From Acuticoccus sp963704595 (lineage in GTDB: Bacteria; Pseudomonadota; Alphaproteobacteria; Rhizobiales; Amorphaceae): 64,000 nucleotides of DNA. The notes under the pieces were generated by a model, which made no database searches, was not told the origin of the DNA, and worked only from the letters and a program-made list of their open reading frames with translations. The stretch covers positions 3,844,001 to 3,908,000 of the forward strand of contig OY969922.1 of NCBI GenBank assembly GCA_963704595.1. The letters are read 5' to 3'. Every line of letters begins with the position of its first letter. The first letter of the stretch is position 1. Of the stretch, positions 49,971 through 57,282 are shown in pieces. Both the position numbers and the translations under genes were made by a program.

Positions 49971-50584
49971 GACTTCTTGCCGATCTTGCTCTCGCTGCCC
50001 GACAGCAGGCGCAGGATGTTGGGCGTATGCTTGAACCACAGGAGCGCGGTCAGGACGCCGAAGACTTCCGCGAACTGGAACTCGTCGAGCCCGACGAGAA
50101 CGAACGGCGTGGCGAGCGAGGCGAGGAGCGCCGCAAGCGAGGAGAAGCGGAAGATGAACGCCGTGGCGAGCCAGACGGCGGCGAAGGCAAGGCCCGCCAG
50201 CGGCGCCGCGGCGATGAGGCAGCCGAGATACGTCGCCACCCCCTTGCCGCCCTTGAAGCCGAGCCACACCGGGTAGAGGTGGCCGAGGAAGGCGCCGAGC
50301 GCGGCGGTCACGGCGAAGTCCGGCCCGCCATATTGGGCGGCGGCGAGAACCGCGACGGCCCCCTTTGCGGCGTCAAGAAGAAGCGTTGCGGCGGCAAGGT
50401 CTTTGCGGCCTGTCCGCAAGACGTTTGTGGCGCCGATATTACCAGAACCGATCTTGCGGACGTCCCCCAGACCGGCGATCCTTGTGATCAGGAGGCCGAA
50501 CGGGATCGACCCCAGCAGATAAGCCGCGACGAACACCGCAAGGAAGTGGGGCCAGACGCCGGCCCAGCTGATCGGATCGGGCAT
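49967..50584 (-). CDS. plsY: Acyl-phosphate glycerol-3-phosphate acyltransferase PlsY
   Basis: PlsY acylates glycerol-3-phosphate from acyl-phosphate, the first step of phospholipid synthesis. The 205-residue membrane protein has the three family loops: YLLGSIPFGLLITRIAG, KIGSGNIGATNVLRTG and WLGFKGGKGVATYLG, separated by hydrophobic helices. ATG at 50584 has GGAG seven bases upstream. It is divergent from the AidB-like gene; its AT-rich upstream region contains CAATT-AACC-AATTG (50616-50629), a weak symmetric element. Confidence 0.93.
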   Translation of the reverse strand: MPDPISWAGVWPHFLAVFVAAYLLGSIPFGLLITRIAGLGDVRKIGSGNIGATNVLRTGRKDLAAATLLLDAAKGAVAVLAAAQYGGPDFAVTAALGAFLGHLYPVWLGFKGGKGVATYLGCLIAAAPLAGLAFAAVWLATAFIFRFSSLAALLASLATPFVLVGLDEFQFAEVFGVLTALLWFKHTPNILRLLSGSESKIGKKS

Positions 50585-50706
50585 GATTTCTCCAGTTATC
50601 AATTCGCGCGCGACGCAATTAACCAATTGAACGCACGTTTGCGACGTCGACAGTTGCCGGGTGCGGCCTTGATCGGTAAGAGCTATCTTAAACTCCTTCC
50701 CGCTCA

Positions 50707-52413
50707 ATGCATTCTGTCGGGGATCATGCGGCTGTGCACAAGACGATGGACGAGACGTTAGGCCGGCGCGTGGCTCTCCGCCGCGTGGACGATGCCCCCG
50801 CGTCGCCCATTGCGCGGCCGGCCGAGTTCGCAGGGCACAACGCCTTCGCGTCCGACCCTGTGCTGACGGCGTGCATGGACGCCACCCTCGACGACCAGAC
50901 CGAGGAGGAGCTGCGCGCGCTCGGCACCTACTGGGGCTCGGTCGACGCGCAGGAAGTCGCCCGCCTCGCCACCACCAATCCGCCGACCCTGCGCCGCGAG
51001 GATTTCGAGGGCCGCCGGATCGACCAGGTGGAGATGCACCCCGCCTATCACGCGCTGATGAACCGCAGCGTGACCTCGGGCCTTCTCTCCTCCGCGTGGG
51101 AGGACGGCGACGGCACGCGTCAGCATCGCCTGCGCGCCGCGACCCTCTACCTCACCGCCGAGTGCGAGCGCGGGCACCTCGCCCCGGTGTGCGCGTCGCA
51201 CGCCGCGATCGCCTCGCTCGCCTACGCGCCGGAGCTCGAGGCCGAGCTTTTCCCCCTCCTCGCCTCCCGCCGCTACGACCGGCGGCCGATCCCGGTGTCG
51301 GAGAAGGAAGGCGCGATCCTGACGCTCGCGATCTCCGAGCGCGACCATTCCGGCGAGCATGGTGCCATCAGGAGCCGCGGCGAGCTCACCGCCGGCGACG
51401 GCATCCGCATCACCGGCGAGAAGGCCGCCGTCTGCGCACCTGGCGCCGACCTCATGCTGGTGCTGGTGAAGACCGCTGACGGCCCGACCGCCGCCGTCGT
51501 CCCCCGCTACGCGCCGGAAAATGCCGACACCATCGCCATCGAGATGATGGTCGACGCCGGCGGGCTCGAGGCGCAGGCGATCGCCAACGTGCGCTTCGAG
51601 GGCGCGCGCGGCCGCACCATCGGCGACGCCGGCCGCGGCCTCCAGGTCCTGCGCGACGTGCGCACGCTCACCCAGCTCGACAGCGCGGTCATCACCGCAG
51701 GCGCCGTCCGCACCGCCGTGAGCCGCGCCGGCCATTACCTCCGCACCCGCCATTTCGACGGGCAGTCCCTCCTCGCCGATCCGCTGAACGAGCGGCTGCT
51801 GGCCGACCTTGCCCTCACCAGCGCCGCGCAGACCGCGCTGTCGCTCCGCCTCGCCGCCGCATTCGACCGCGCGTTCGAGCGCGACGGCGACCACGCGGTC
51901 GCCCGCGTCCTCACCCCCGCCACCAAGATCTACGCGCTGAAGACAGCCGGCGCCGTCGCGATGGAAGCGCGCGAGCTGATGGGAACGGCGGCGCTCTCGC
52001 GCAACCATCCGGCCGCCCGCGTCGCGCCCGACCTCAGCGTCCTCGCCACATGGGACGGCGCCAGCAACGACGCGGCGCACGACCTCATCAGCCTGATCTC
52101 GCGCGATCAGGCCGTCCTCGCCGACGCCCTCGACGAACTCGGCGCCGAACTCGGCACCCAGAACGCCGACCTCATCGACCGCACCATGACTCTCGGCCGG
52201 GAGGCGGTCGCAAACCCCGGCCTCGCCCGCGCCTTCGCCGATCAGCTCGCGATGGTGGGTGCCGCCTCGGCCATGCGCGCCAACCTGCCGCGCGTCGTGT
52301 CCGACGCGTTCGTCTCGGCGCGGCTGCGCGGCGGCTACACCGCGCAGTACGGCGCCCTCGACAGCCGCTTCGACGCGGCTGCCATCATCGAGTTCACGAT
52401 TCCCGAAGACTGA
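50707..52413 (+). CDS. AidB-like acyl-CoA dehydrogenase family protein
   Basis: A flavoprotein of the acyl-CoA dehydrogenase family, AidB branch. Distinguishing features are the N-terminal FAGHNAFASDPVLTACMD, the substrate/flavin region ECERGHLAPVCASHAAIASL and ALSRNHPAARVAPDLSV near the flavin end; total length is up to 568 residues against about 540 for E. coli AidB. AidB protects DNA during alkylation stress. Start is uncertain: ATG at 50707, GTG at 50734 or ATG at 50746 (MDETLGRR) are all in frame, the last being closest to relatives. The alkyltransferase gene ogt is 0.8 kb downstream. Confidence 0.85.
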   Translation: MHSVGDHAAVHKTMDETLGRRVALRRVDDAPASPIARPAEFAGHNAFASDPVLTACMDATLDDQTEEELRALGTYWGSVDAQEVARLATTNPPTLRREDFEGRRIDQVEMHPAYHALMNRSVTSGLLSSAWEDGDGTRQHRLRAATLYLTAECERGHLAPVCASHAAIASLAYAPELEAELFPLLASRRYDRRPIPVSEKEGAILTLAISERDHSGEHGAIRSRGELTAGDGIRITGEKAAVCAPGADLMLVLVKTADGPTAAVVPRYAPENADTIAIEMMVDAGGLEAQAIANVRFEGARGRTIGDAGRGLQVLRDVRTLTQLDSAVITAGAVRTAVSRAGHYLRTRHFDGQSLLADPLNERLLADLALTSAAQTALSLRLAAAFDRAFERDGDHAVARVLTPATKIYALKTAGAVAMEARELMGTAALSRNHPAARVAPDLSVLATWDGASNDAAHDLISLISRDQAVLADALDELGAELGTQNADLIDRTMTLGREAVANPGLARAFADQLAMVGAASAMRANLPRVVSDAFVSARLRGGYTAQYGALDSRFDAAAIIEFTIPED

Positions 52414-52443
52414 CCGGCCGGGGAAGCCCCGGCCGTCCGTGTC

Positions 52444-53160
52444 CTAGCGGCCGCGGCCCTTGCGCCAGCCCGCGAATTCGGTCCGCGTCGCCTCTTCCGT
52501 CGCGGGATAGAGGCCGAGGATCGAGCGGCCCTCGAGCACCTTCTCCGCCACGAAGTCCTCGAACACCGTCATCTCGACCGCCTCGGCCGTGATCTCGTCC
52601 AACAGATGGGCGGGAATGATGATGACCCCCTCGCCATCGCCGACGACAACGTCACCGGGGAAGACAGGCGCGTCGCCGCAGCCGATCGGCACGTTGATGT
52701 CGATCGCCTGATGCCTGGTGAGGTTGGTCGGCGCCGACGGGCGGCTGTGGTAGGCGGGGATCGAAAGATCCCTGATCTCGGGGCTGTCGCGGAAACCGCC
52801 GTCGGTGACGACACCGGCAACGCCCCGCACCATCAGCCGCGACACGAGGATCGCGCCGGCCGACGCCGCGGTGGCGTCCTTGCGCGAATCGATCACCATC
52901 ACAGCGCCGGCCGGGCACTCTTCCACGGCCTTGCGCTGCGGATGCCCGCGGTCCTGGAACACGGTGATCGGGTTGAGGTCCTCGCGCGCGGGGATGTAGC
53001 GCAGCGTGAACGCCTCGCCGACCATGTTGGGCTTGCCGGGGTCGATCGGGTGCACGTCCTGGATGAACTGGTTGTGCAGGCCGCGCTTGAAGAGGGCGGT
53101 GGAGAGCGTCGCGGTGGAGACGCCTTTCAGCGCCTCGCGGTTTTCGTCAGAGAGCATCAT
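52444..53160 (-). CDS. RraA-family protein
   Basis: A 238-residue member of the RraA / HMG-aldolase-like family. The core runs VDSRKD-type strand, SRLMVRGVAGVVTDGGFRD (signature with the TDGG(F/V)RD loop) and GDVVVGDGEGVIIIPAHLL. Relatives include the RNase E inhibitor RraA and 4-hydroxy-4-methyl-2-oxoglutarate aldolase. The extra N-terminal and C-terminal lengths are more like the aldolase-type or sugar-acid-pathway proteins than E. coli RraA (161 residues), so RNase inhibition should not be assumed. Confidence 0.82.
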   Translation of the reverse strand: MMLSDENREALKGVSTATLSTALFKRGLHNQFIQDVHPIDPGKPNMVGEAFTLRYIPAREDLNPITVFQDRGHPQRKAVEECPAGAVMVIDSRKDATAASAGAILVSRLMVRGVAGVVTDGGFRDSPEIRDLSIPAYHSRPSAPTNLTRHQAIDINVPIGCGDAPVFPGDVVVGDGEGVIIIPAHLLDEITAEAVEMTVFEDFVAEKVLEGRSILGLYPATEEATRTEFAGWRKGRGR

Positions 53161-53246
53161 TTCCTCCGGTCGCCCGGCTGTGGGGAGGACCGGGTCGCCA
53201 TGGGAAAGACCTTGCCCCGCCGGCCGCCCCGCGGCAAGCTCGCACC

Positions 53247-53774
53247 ATGCAACTTTGCCGCACCGAGCACCCCTCCCCGGTCGGCCGCCTCACGCTGGTG
53301 AGCGACGGCGAAGGCAACCTCTGCGCGCTCGACTTCGAGGGATATGACGAGCGGATGCACCGGCTTCTGGCGCGTTACCACGGGCCGGCGGTCACCGTGG
53401 TCGAAGCCCCGGCGCCGACGCCGGTCGCCGATGCGATCGACGCCTACTTCGACGGCATCATCGACGCGCTCCAGGCGCTGCCGGTGAACACGAAGGGGAG
53501 CCCCTTCCAGGAGCGCGTCTGGCAGGCGCTGCGCACCATCGGCCCCGGCGAGACGCTGAGCTACGGCGCGCTCGCCGCGCGGATAGGCTCGCCTGCAGCG
53601 AGCCGCGCGGTGGGCCTTGCGAACGGCGCCAACCCGGTCGCCATCGCGGTGCCCTGCCACAGGGTTATCGGCGCAAACGGCTCGCTCACCGGCTTCGGCG
53701 GCGGGATCGAGCGCAAGCGCTGGCTCCTTGCCCACGAGGCGGCGCATTCGGGCCTGTTCGCCGCCAGCGCCTGA
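53247..53774 (+). CDS. ogt: Methylated-DNA-protein-cysteine methyltransferase
   Basis: A suicide repair enzyme that takes the alkyl group from O6-alkylguanine. The 175 residues have the acceptor C137 in AIAVPCHRVIGANGSL, the DNA-binding GETLSYGALAARIGSPAASR with the Asn hinge of ANGANP, and GFGGGIERKRWLL at the end. No Ada N-terminal regulatory domain is present. Together with the AidB-like gene it suggests local grouping of alkylation-defence functions. Confidence 0.93.
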   Translation: MQLCRTEHPSPVGRLTLVSDGEGNLCALDFEGYDERMHRLLARYHGPAVTVVEAPAPTPVADAIDAYFDGIIDALQALPVNTKGSPFQERVWQALRTIGPGETLSYGALAARIGSPAASRAVGLANGANPVAIAVPCHRVIGANGSLTGFGGGIERKRWLLAHEAAHSGLFAASA

Positions 53775-53835
53775 AAGCCTTGCCCAAATGCGGGTCCAAC
53801 CTGCTAGGTTGCCCCGCAAAACGGGAGGAACGGTC

Positions 53836-55119
53836 ATGGATGTCATTCGGGATCTGGTGGAGCACATCAAGGTGCCGGCGATGGCGCCGGTGCGGCAGAT
53901 TTTCGACGATACCCATATCGCCGACCTCGAAGGCCACCTGAAGCGCATCTTCGCCGAAGCCAACCTCGCCTCGCGCATCAAGCCGGGCGAGACGGTCGCG
54001 CTCGGCGTCGGCAGCCGCGGCGTCGCCGAACTTCCCACCCTCGTCCGCATCACGGTCGAAGCGTTGAAGGAGGCTGGCGCCGTGCCGTTCATCGTTCCCG
54101 CGATGGGGAGCCATGGCGGCGCGACGGCCGAAGGCCAGGCGAAGACGCTTGCCTCCCTCGGCATCACCGAGGAAAGCGCCGGCTGCCCGATCCGCTCGTC
54201 GATGGAGACGGTCGAGGTCGGCAGGCTGCCGAGCGGCCTCGCCGCGCTTCTCGACAAGGAGGCGATGAGTGCCGACCACATCGCCTTCATCAACCGGGTG
54301 AAGCCGCATACGAGCTTCTCCGGCAGCATCGAGAGCGGCCTTTGCAAGATGATGGCGATCGGCCTCGCCAACCAGAAGGGCGCCGACAGCTGCCACCAGG
54401 AAGGCTTCGGCCGGATGGCGCACAACGTGGTGGAAATGGCGAAGATCAAGCTCGCCAACGCGCCGATCCTGTTCGGCCTCGCCACCGTGGAGAACGGCTA
54501 CGACCGGCCGGCCATCGCCGAGGTCGTGTTCGCCGAGGACATTCTCACCCGCGAGCCCGCCCTCCTCGCCGAGGCGCGCGCCAAGATGCCCCGCGTCCTT
54601 TTCGATCCGCTCGACGTGCTGGTCGTCGGCGAGATGGGCAAGGATTTCTCGGGCTCCGGCATGGACCCCAACATCACCGGCCGCGCGGGGACGCCCTACC
54701 TGGAGCTCAGGCAGACGACGGGCAAGCTCGTCGTCCTCGGCCTGTCGGCGCGCTCATCCGGCAACTGCACCGGCCTCGGCCTTGCCGATTTCTGCACCAA
54801 GCGGCTGTTCGACCAGATCGACTACCGCTCGTTCTACACCAACCACCTGACGTCGACGGTCACCACGGGGTCGAAGATCCCGATGATCATGGAGAGCGAC
54901 AGGATGGCGGTGCAGGGCGCGGTGAAGACCTGCAACGCCGCCGATCCACTCGCCCCGCGCATCGCGTTCATTCCGAACACGCTGCAGCTGGAGCACATCT
55001 ACGTCAGCGAGGCGCTGCTGGCGGAAGCCCGCACGCGGGACGATGTCGAAGCGGTTACGGACGCTGCGGACTGGCCGTTCGATGCGGCGGGCGCGTCGCT
55101 TCTCTCTTTCAAGCACTGA
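53836..55119 (+). CDS. LarA-like (DUF2088) domain protein
   Basis: A 427-residue protein related to the lactate racemase LarA N-terminal domain: KPGETVALGVGSRGVAELP, then VPAMGSHGGATAEGQ and INRVKPHTSFSGSIESG. LarA uses a nickel-pincer cofactor made by LarB, LarC and LarE; none is in the window, so lactate racemisation is doubtful. The stretch EMGKDFSGSGMDPNITGRAG is conserved in the stand-alone DUF2088 group. A strong GGGAGGAACG site precedes the ATG. Substrate unknown. Confidence 0.75.
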   Translation: MDVIRDLVEHIKVPAMAPVRQIFDDTHIADLEGHLKRIFAEANLASRIKPGETVALGVGSRGVAELPTLVRITVEALKEAGAVPFIVPAMGSHGGATAEGQAKTLASLGITEESAGCPIRSSMETVEVGRLPSGLAALLDKEAMSADHIAFINRVKPHTSFSGSIESGLCKMMAIGLANQKGADSCHQEGFGRMAHNVVEMAKIKLANAPILFGLATVENGYDRPAIAEVVFAEDILTREPALLAEARAKMPRVLFDPLDVLVVGEMGKDFSGSGMDPNITGRAGTPYLELRQTTGKLVVLGLSARSSGNCTGLGLADFCTKRLFDQIDYRSFYTNHLTSTVTTGSKIPMIMESDRMAVQGAVKTCNAADPLAPRIAFIPNTLQLEHIYVSEALLAEARTRDDVEAVTDAADWPFDAAGASLLSFKH

Positions 55120-55167
55120 GCGGCGCCCCATATAGGAATGCCGACCGAAAGACCCTAGAACTCCCCG

Positions 55168-55650
55168 ATGGCCAAACCCAACAAACCGGATCCGAACGAG
55201 CGCGTCGTCGCGGAGAATCGCAAGGCGCGGTTCAACTACGAGATCCTCGACACCGTCGAAGCCGGCATCATGCTGCAGGGCACGGAAGTGAAGGCGCTGC
55301 GCGAGGGCCGGTCCAACGTGGCCGACGCCTACGCCAGCGACGCCAACGGGGAGCTGTGGCTCTACAACCTCCACATTCCCGAGTACCAGAAGGCGACGGT
55401 GCTCCTGAATCACGAGCTCAGGCGGCCGCGCAAGCTGCTGCTGCACCGAAACGAGCTCAACAAGATGATCGGCTCGATCCAGAAGGAGGGGCTGACGATC
55501 GTGCCGCTGCGCGTCTACTTCAACGCGCGCGGCATGGCCAAGGTGCTGATCGCGCTGGCGAAGGGCAAGAAGAACCACGACAAGCGCGAGACCTCGAAGC
55601 AGCGCGACTGGCAGCGCGACAAGCAGCGCCTGCTGCGCGACAAGGGCTAG
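55168..55650 (+). CDS. smpB: SsrA-binding protein SmpB
   Basis: SmpB binds tmRNA and rescues stalled ribosomes. The 160 residues show the OB-fold core RKARFNYEILDTVEAGIMLQ, GTEVKALREGRSNVADAYA, LHIPEY and the basic C-terminal tail (KRETSKQRDWQRDKQRLL) that mimics mRNA in the decoding channel. tmRNA itself is not nearby. In many Rhizobiales smpB lies next to the uracil-DNA glycosylase/NYN pair; here about 14 kb separate them. Confidence 0.95.
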   Translation: MAKPNKPDPNERVVAENRKARFNYEILDTVEAGIMLQGTEVKALREGRSNVADAYASDANGELWLYNLHIPEYQKATVLLNHELRRPRKLLLHRNELNKMIGSIQKEGLTIVPLRVYFNARGMAKVLIALAKGKKNHDKRETSKQRDWQRDKQRLLRDKG

Positions 55651-55695
55651 GCCGAGCCCCCAAATGCACGGCTTCTCCGCAACCCTTATTCCGGT

Positions 55696-55722
55696 GGAAG
55701 ACCCGCCGGAGGCGTGTCTTCC
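55696..55722 (+). repeat. Stem-loop after smpB
   Basis: GGAAGAC and GTCTTCC form a perfect 7-bp stem with a 13-nt G+C-rich loop, 45 bp after the smpB stop. No T-run follows. It may help end or stabilise the smpB transcript. Confidence 0.45.
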
Positions 55723-55761
55723 CGCTTAGCGACATTCCGGCGGAGCCGACACCCTCAGAAG

Positions 55762-55830
55762 CTCGCGGAGCGGGGCTCGGGTCAACCCCGAAGAGCGAAG
55801 CGTGGGTTGAGGCGAGCCCCGCTCCGCGAG
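55762..55830. repeat. Long inverted repeat between convergent smpB and the oxoamine synthase gene
   Basis: CTCGCGGAGCGGGGCTCG (55762-55779) is matched exactly by its reverse complement at 55813-55830. Inside, GTCAACCC pairs with GGGTTGA, so the stem can reach about 25 pairs around a loop of about 15 nt. It lies between two converging genes and could act as a bidirectional transcription barrier, but lacks T-tracts on both sides. Confidence 0.75.
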
Positions 55831-55890
55831 ACACTGAGCCCCGAGGGAGCGAACAGGCACGGCACGAAACGGCCGCGCCGCGGGGAGGGC

Positions 55891-57282
55891 CTAGCGGGCG
55901 AGCCCGGCGGCGAGCAGCTTGAGACCCTCGCCTTCGCTCATCGCCTGCTTGAGGCACGTTGCCGTCAGCTCCACCGCGCGGTCGATGTCCTCGAACGTGT
56001 GGGTGGAGTTGATGAAGAAGCGCAGCCGCGCCGCCTTCTCCGGCACAGCAGGGTAGATGATCGGCTGCACGTTGAGCCCGGCCTGCGACAGGCGGTGCGA
56101 GACGACCGCAGCGAGGATGCTGTCGCCCACGATGACCGGGACAACCGCGAGGCCTTCGCTGGTGCCCGTGTCGAGCCCGGCGGCCGTCGCCTGCTTGAGG
56201 AAGTGCTGGCCGTTCTCGACGAGCTTCGTCACCCGCTCCGGCTCCTCGTCGAGCACCTTGAGCGCTGCGAGCGCGGCGGCGGTGGACGACGGCGGCAGCC
56301 CAACGGAGAAGACGAAGCCAGGCGCCGTCGCCTTCAGATACTCCACCAGCGAGGAGGAGCCGGCGATGAAGCCGCCGCAGGACGACAGCGTCTTCGACAG
56401 CGTGCCCATCCAGATCTCGACCGCGTTGGGGTCGACGCCGTCGCGCTCGGCAAGGCCGCGCCCGGTCTCGCCGACGACGCCCAGCGCGTGCGCCTCGTCC
56501 ACCAGAAGCCACGCGTCGTAACGGTTCTTCAGGCGCACCAGCTTGGCGAGCGGCGGGGAATCCCCGTCCATCGAGTAGAGCCCCTCGACCGCGATCAGGA
56601 CGCGGTCGAAGCTGGAGCGGCTCTTGGAGAGGAGCTCCTCCAGATGGTCGACGTCGTTGTGGCGGAAGGTGAGCCGGGTCGCGCCCGAAAGGCGCACGCC
56701 CTCGACGATCGAATTGTGGATGAACGCGTCGGTGAGGACGAGGTCGTCCTTCTTGAGAAGGTGGCCGATGGTGGTGACGTTGGTGGCGTGGCCGGAGACC
56801 ATCACCACGGCGTCTTCCACGCCGAGGAAGTGGGCGATCGCGGCCTCGAACTCGCGGTGGAACGGCCGCTCGCCGGAGACGACGCGGCTTGCCGACACCG
56901 AGGTGCCGAAGACGTCGGTCGCGGTCTTGGCGGCTTCCGTGACGCGCGGATGACCGTTGAGGCCGCAATAGTCGTAGGAGGAGAAGTTGATGTACTCGCG
57001 CCCGTCGATCTGGGTGTGGGCGCCGGCGCGGACCTCGTGGGAGCGGAAGAACGGGCTCTCGATCTTGAGGATGTCTGCCGCGGCGCGCTGGATCTTGAGC
57101 TGGCGCACCTCGTCGAGCGTGCCGAAATCGAAGGCGGTGGATGCGGTCCGCCGTTCGGTCTCCTTCGGCACCATCCGGTCGAACTTGCGTTCGAGGCCGG
57201 CCTTGCGGGAGGCGCGGCCTGCGGCGAGGAGCTGGTCCTTCGCCGCGGCCTTGAGCCCGCCGATGCCACCGCGTTTCGTCAT
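55891..57282 (-). CDS. Alpha-oxoamine synthase (RkpG/BioF-like), PLP-dependent
   Basis: A 463-residue fold-type-I PLP enzyme that condenses an acyl thioester with an amino acid and releases CO2. Motifs: YINFSSYDYCGLNGHP, GTSVSASRVVSGERPFHREF, H189 in TDAFIHNSIVEG, D262-H265 in LLVDEAHALG and the PLP lysine K297 in GTLSKTLSSCGGF. A 60-residue N-terminal extension and the ATGA overlap with the upstream PKS distinguish it from biotin-synthesis BioF. The acyl donor is therefore probably the PKS-bound chain. The closest known pair by content and order is rkpA-rkpG of Sinorhizobium (capsule production). The amino acid substrate is not known. Confidence 0.85.
   Translation of the reverse strand: MTKRGGIGGLKAAAKDQLLAAGRASRKAGLERKFDRMVPKETERRTASTAFDFGTLDEVRQLKIQRAAADILKIESPFFRSHEVRAGAHTQIDGREYINFSSYDYCGLNGHPRVTEAAKTATDVFGTSVSASRVVSGERPFHREFEAAIAHFLGVEDAVVMVSGHATNVTTIGHLLKKDDLVLTDAFIHNSIVEGVRLSGATRLTFRHNDVDHLEELLSKSRSSFDRVLIAVEGLYSMDGDSPPLAKLVRLKNRYDAWLLVDEAHALGVVGETGRGLAERDGVDPNAVEIWMGTLSKTLSSCGGFIAGSSSLVEYLKATAPGFVFSVGLPPSSTAAALAALKVLDEEPERVTKLVENGQHFLKQATAAGLDTGTSEGLAVVPVIVGDSILAAVVSHRLSQAGLNVQPIIYPAVPEKAARLRFFINSTHTFEDIDRAVELTATCLKQAMSEGEGLKLLAAGLAR

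Noticed and set aside
53836..55119. True lactate racemase LarA
   Set aside because: The cofactor-synthesis genes larB, larC and larE are missing from the neighbourhood and only the DUF2088-type motifs could be recognised.
55891..57282. BioF (biotin synthesis) as the identity of the oxoamine synthase
   Set aside because: No other bio genes nearby, an N-terminal extension, and translational overlap with a PKS argue for an RkpG-like role.
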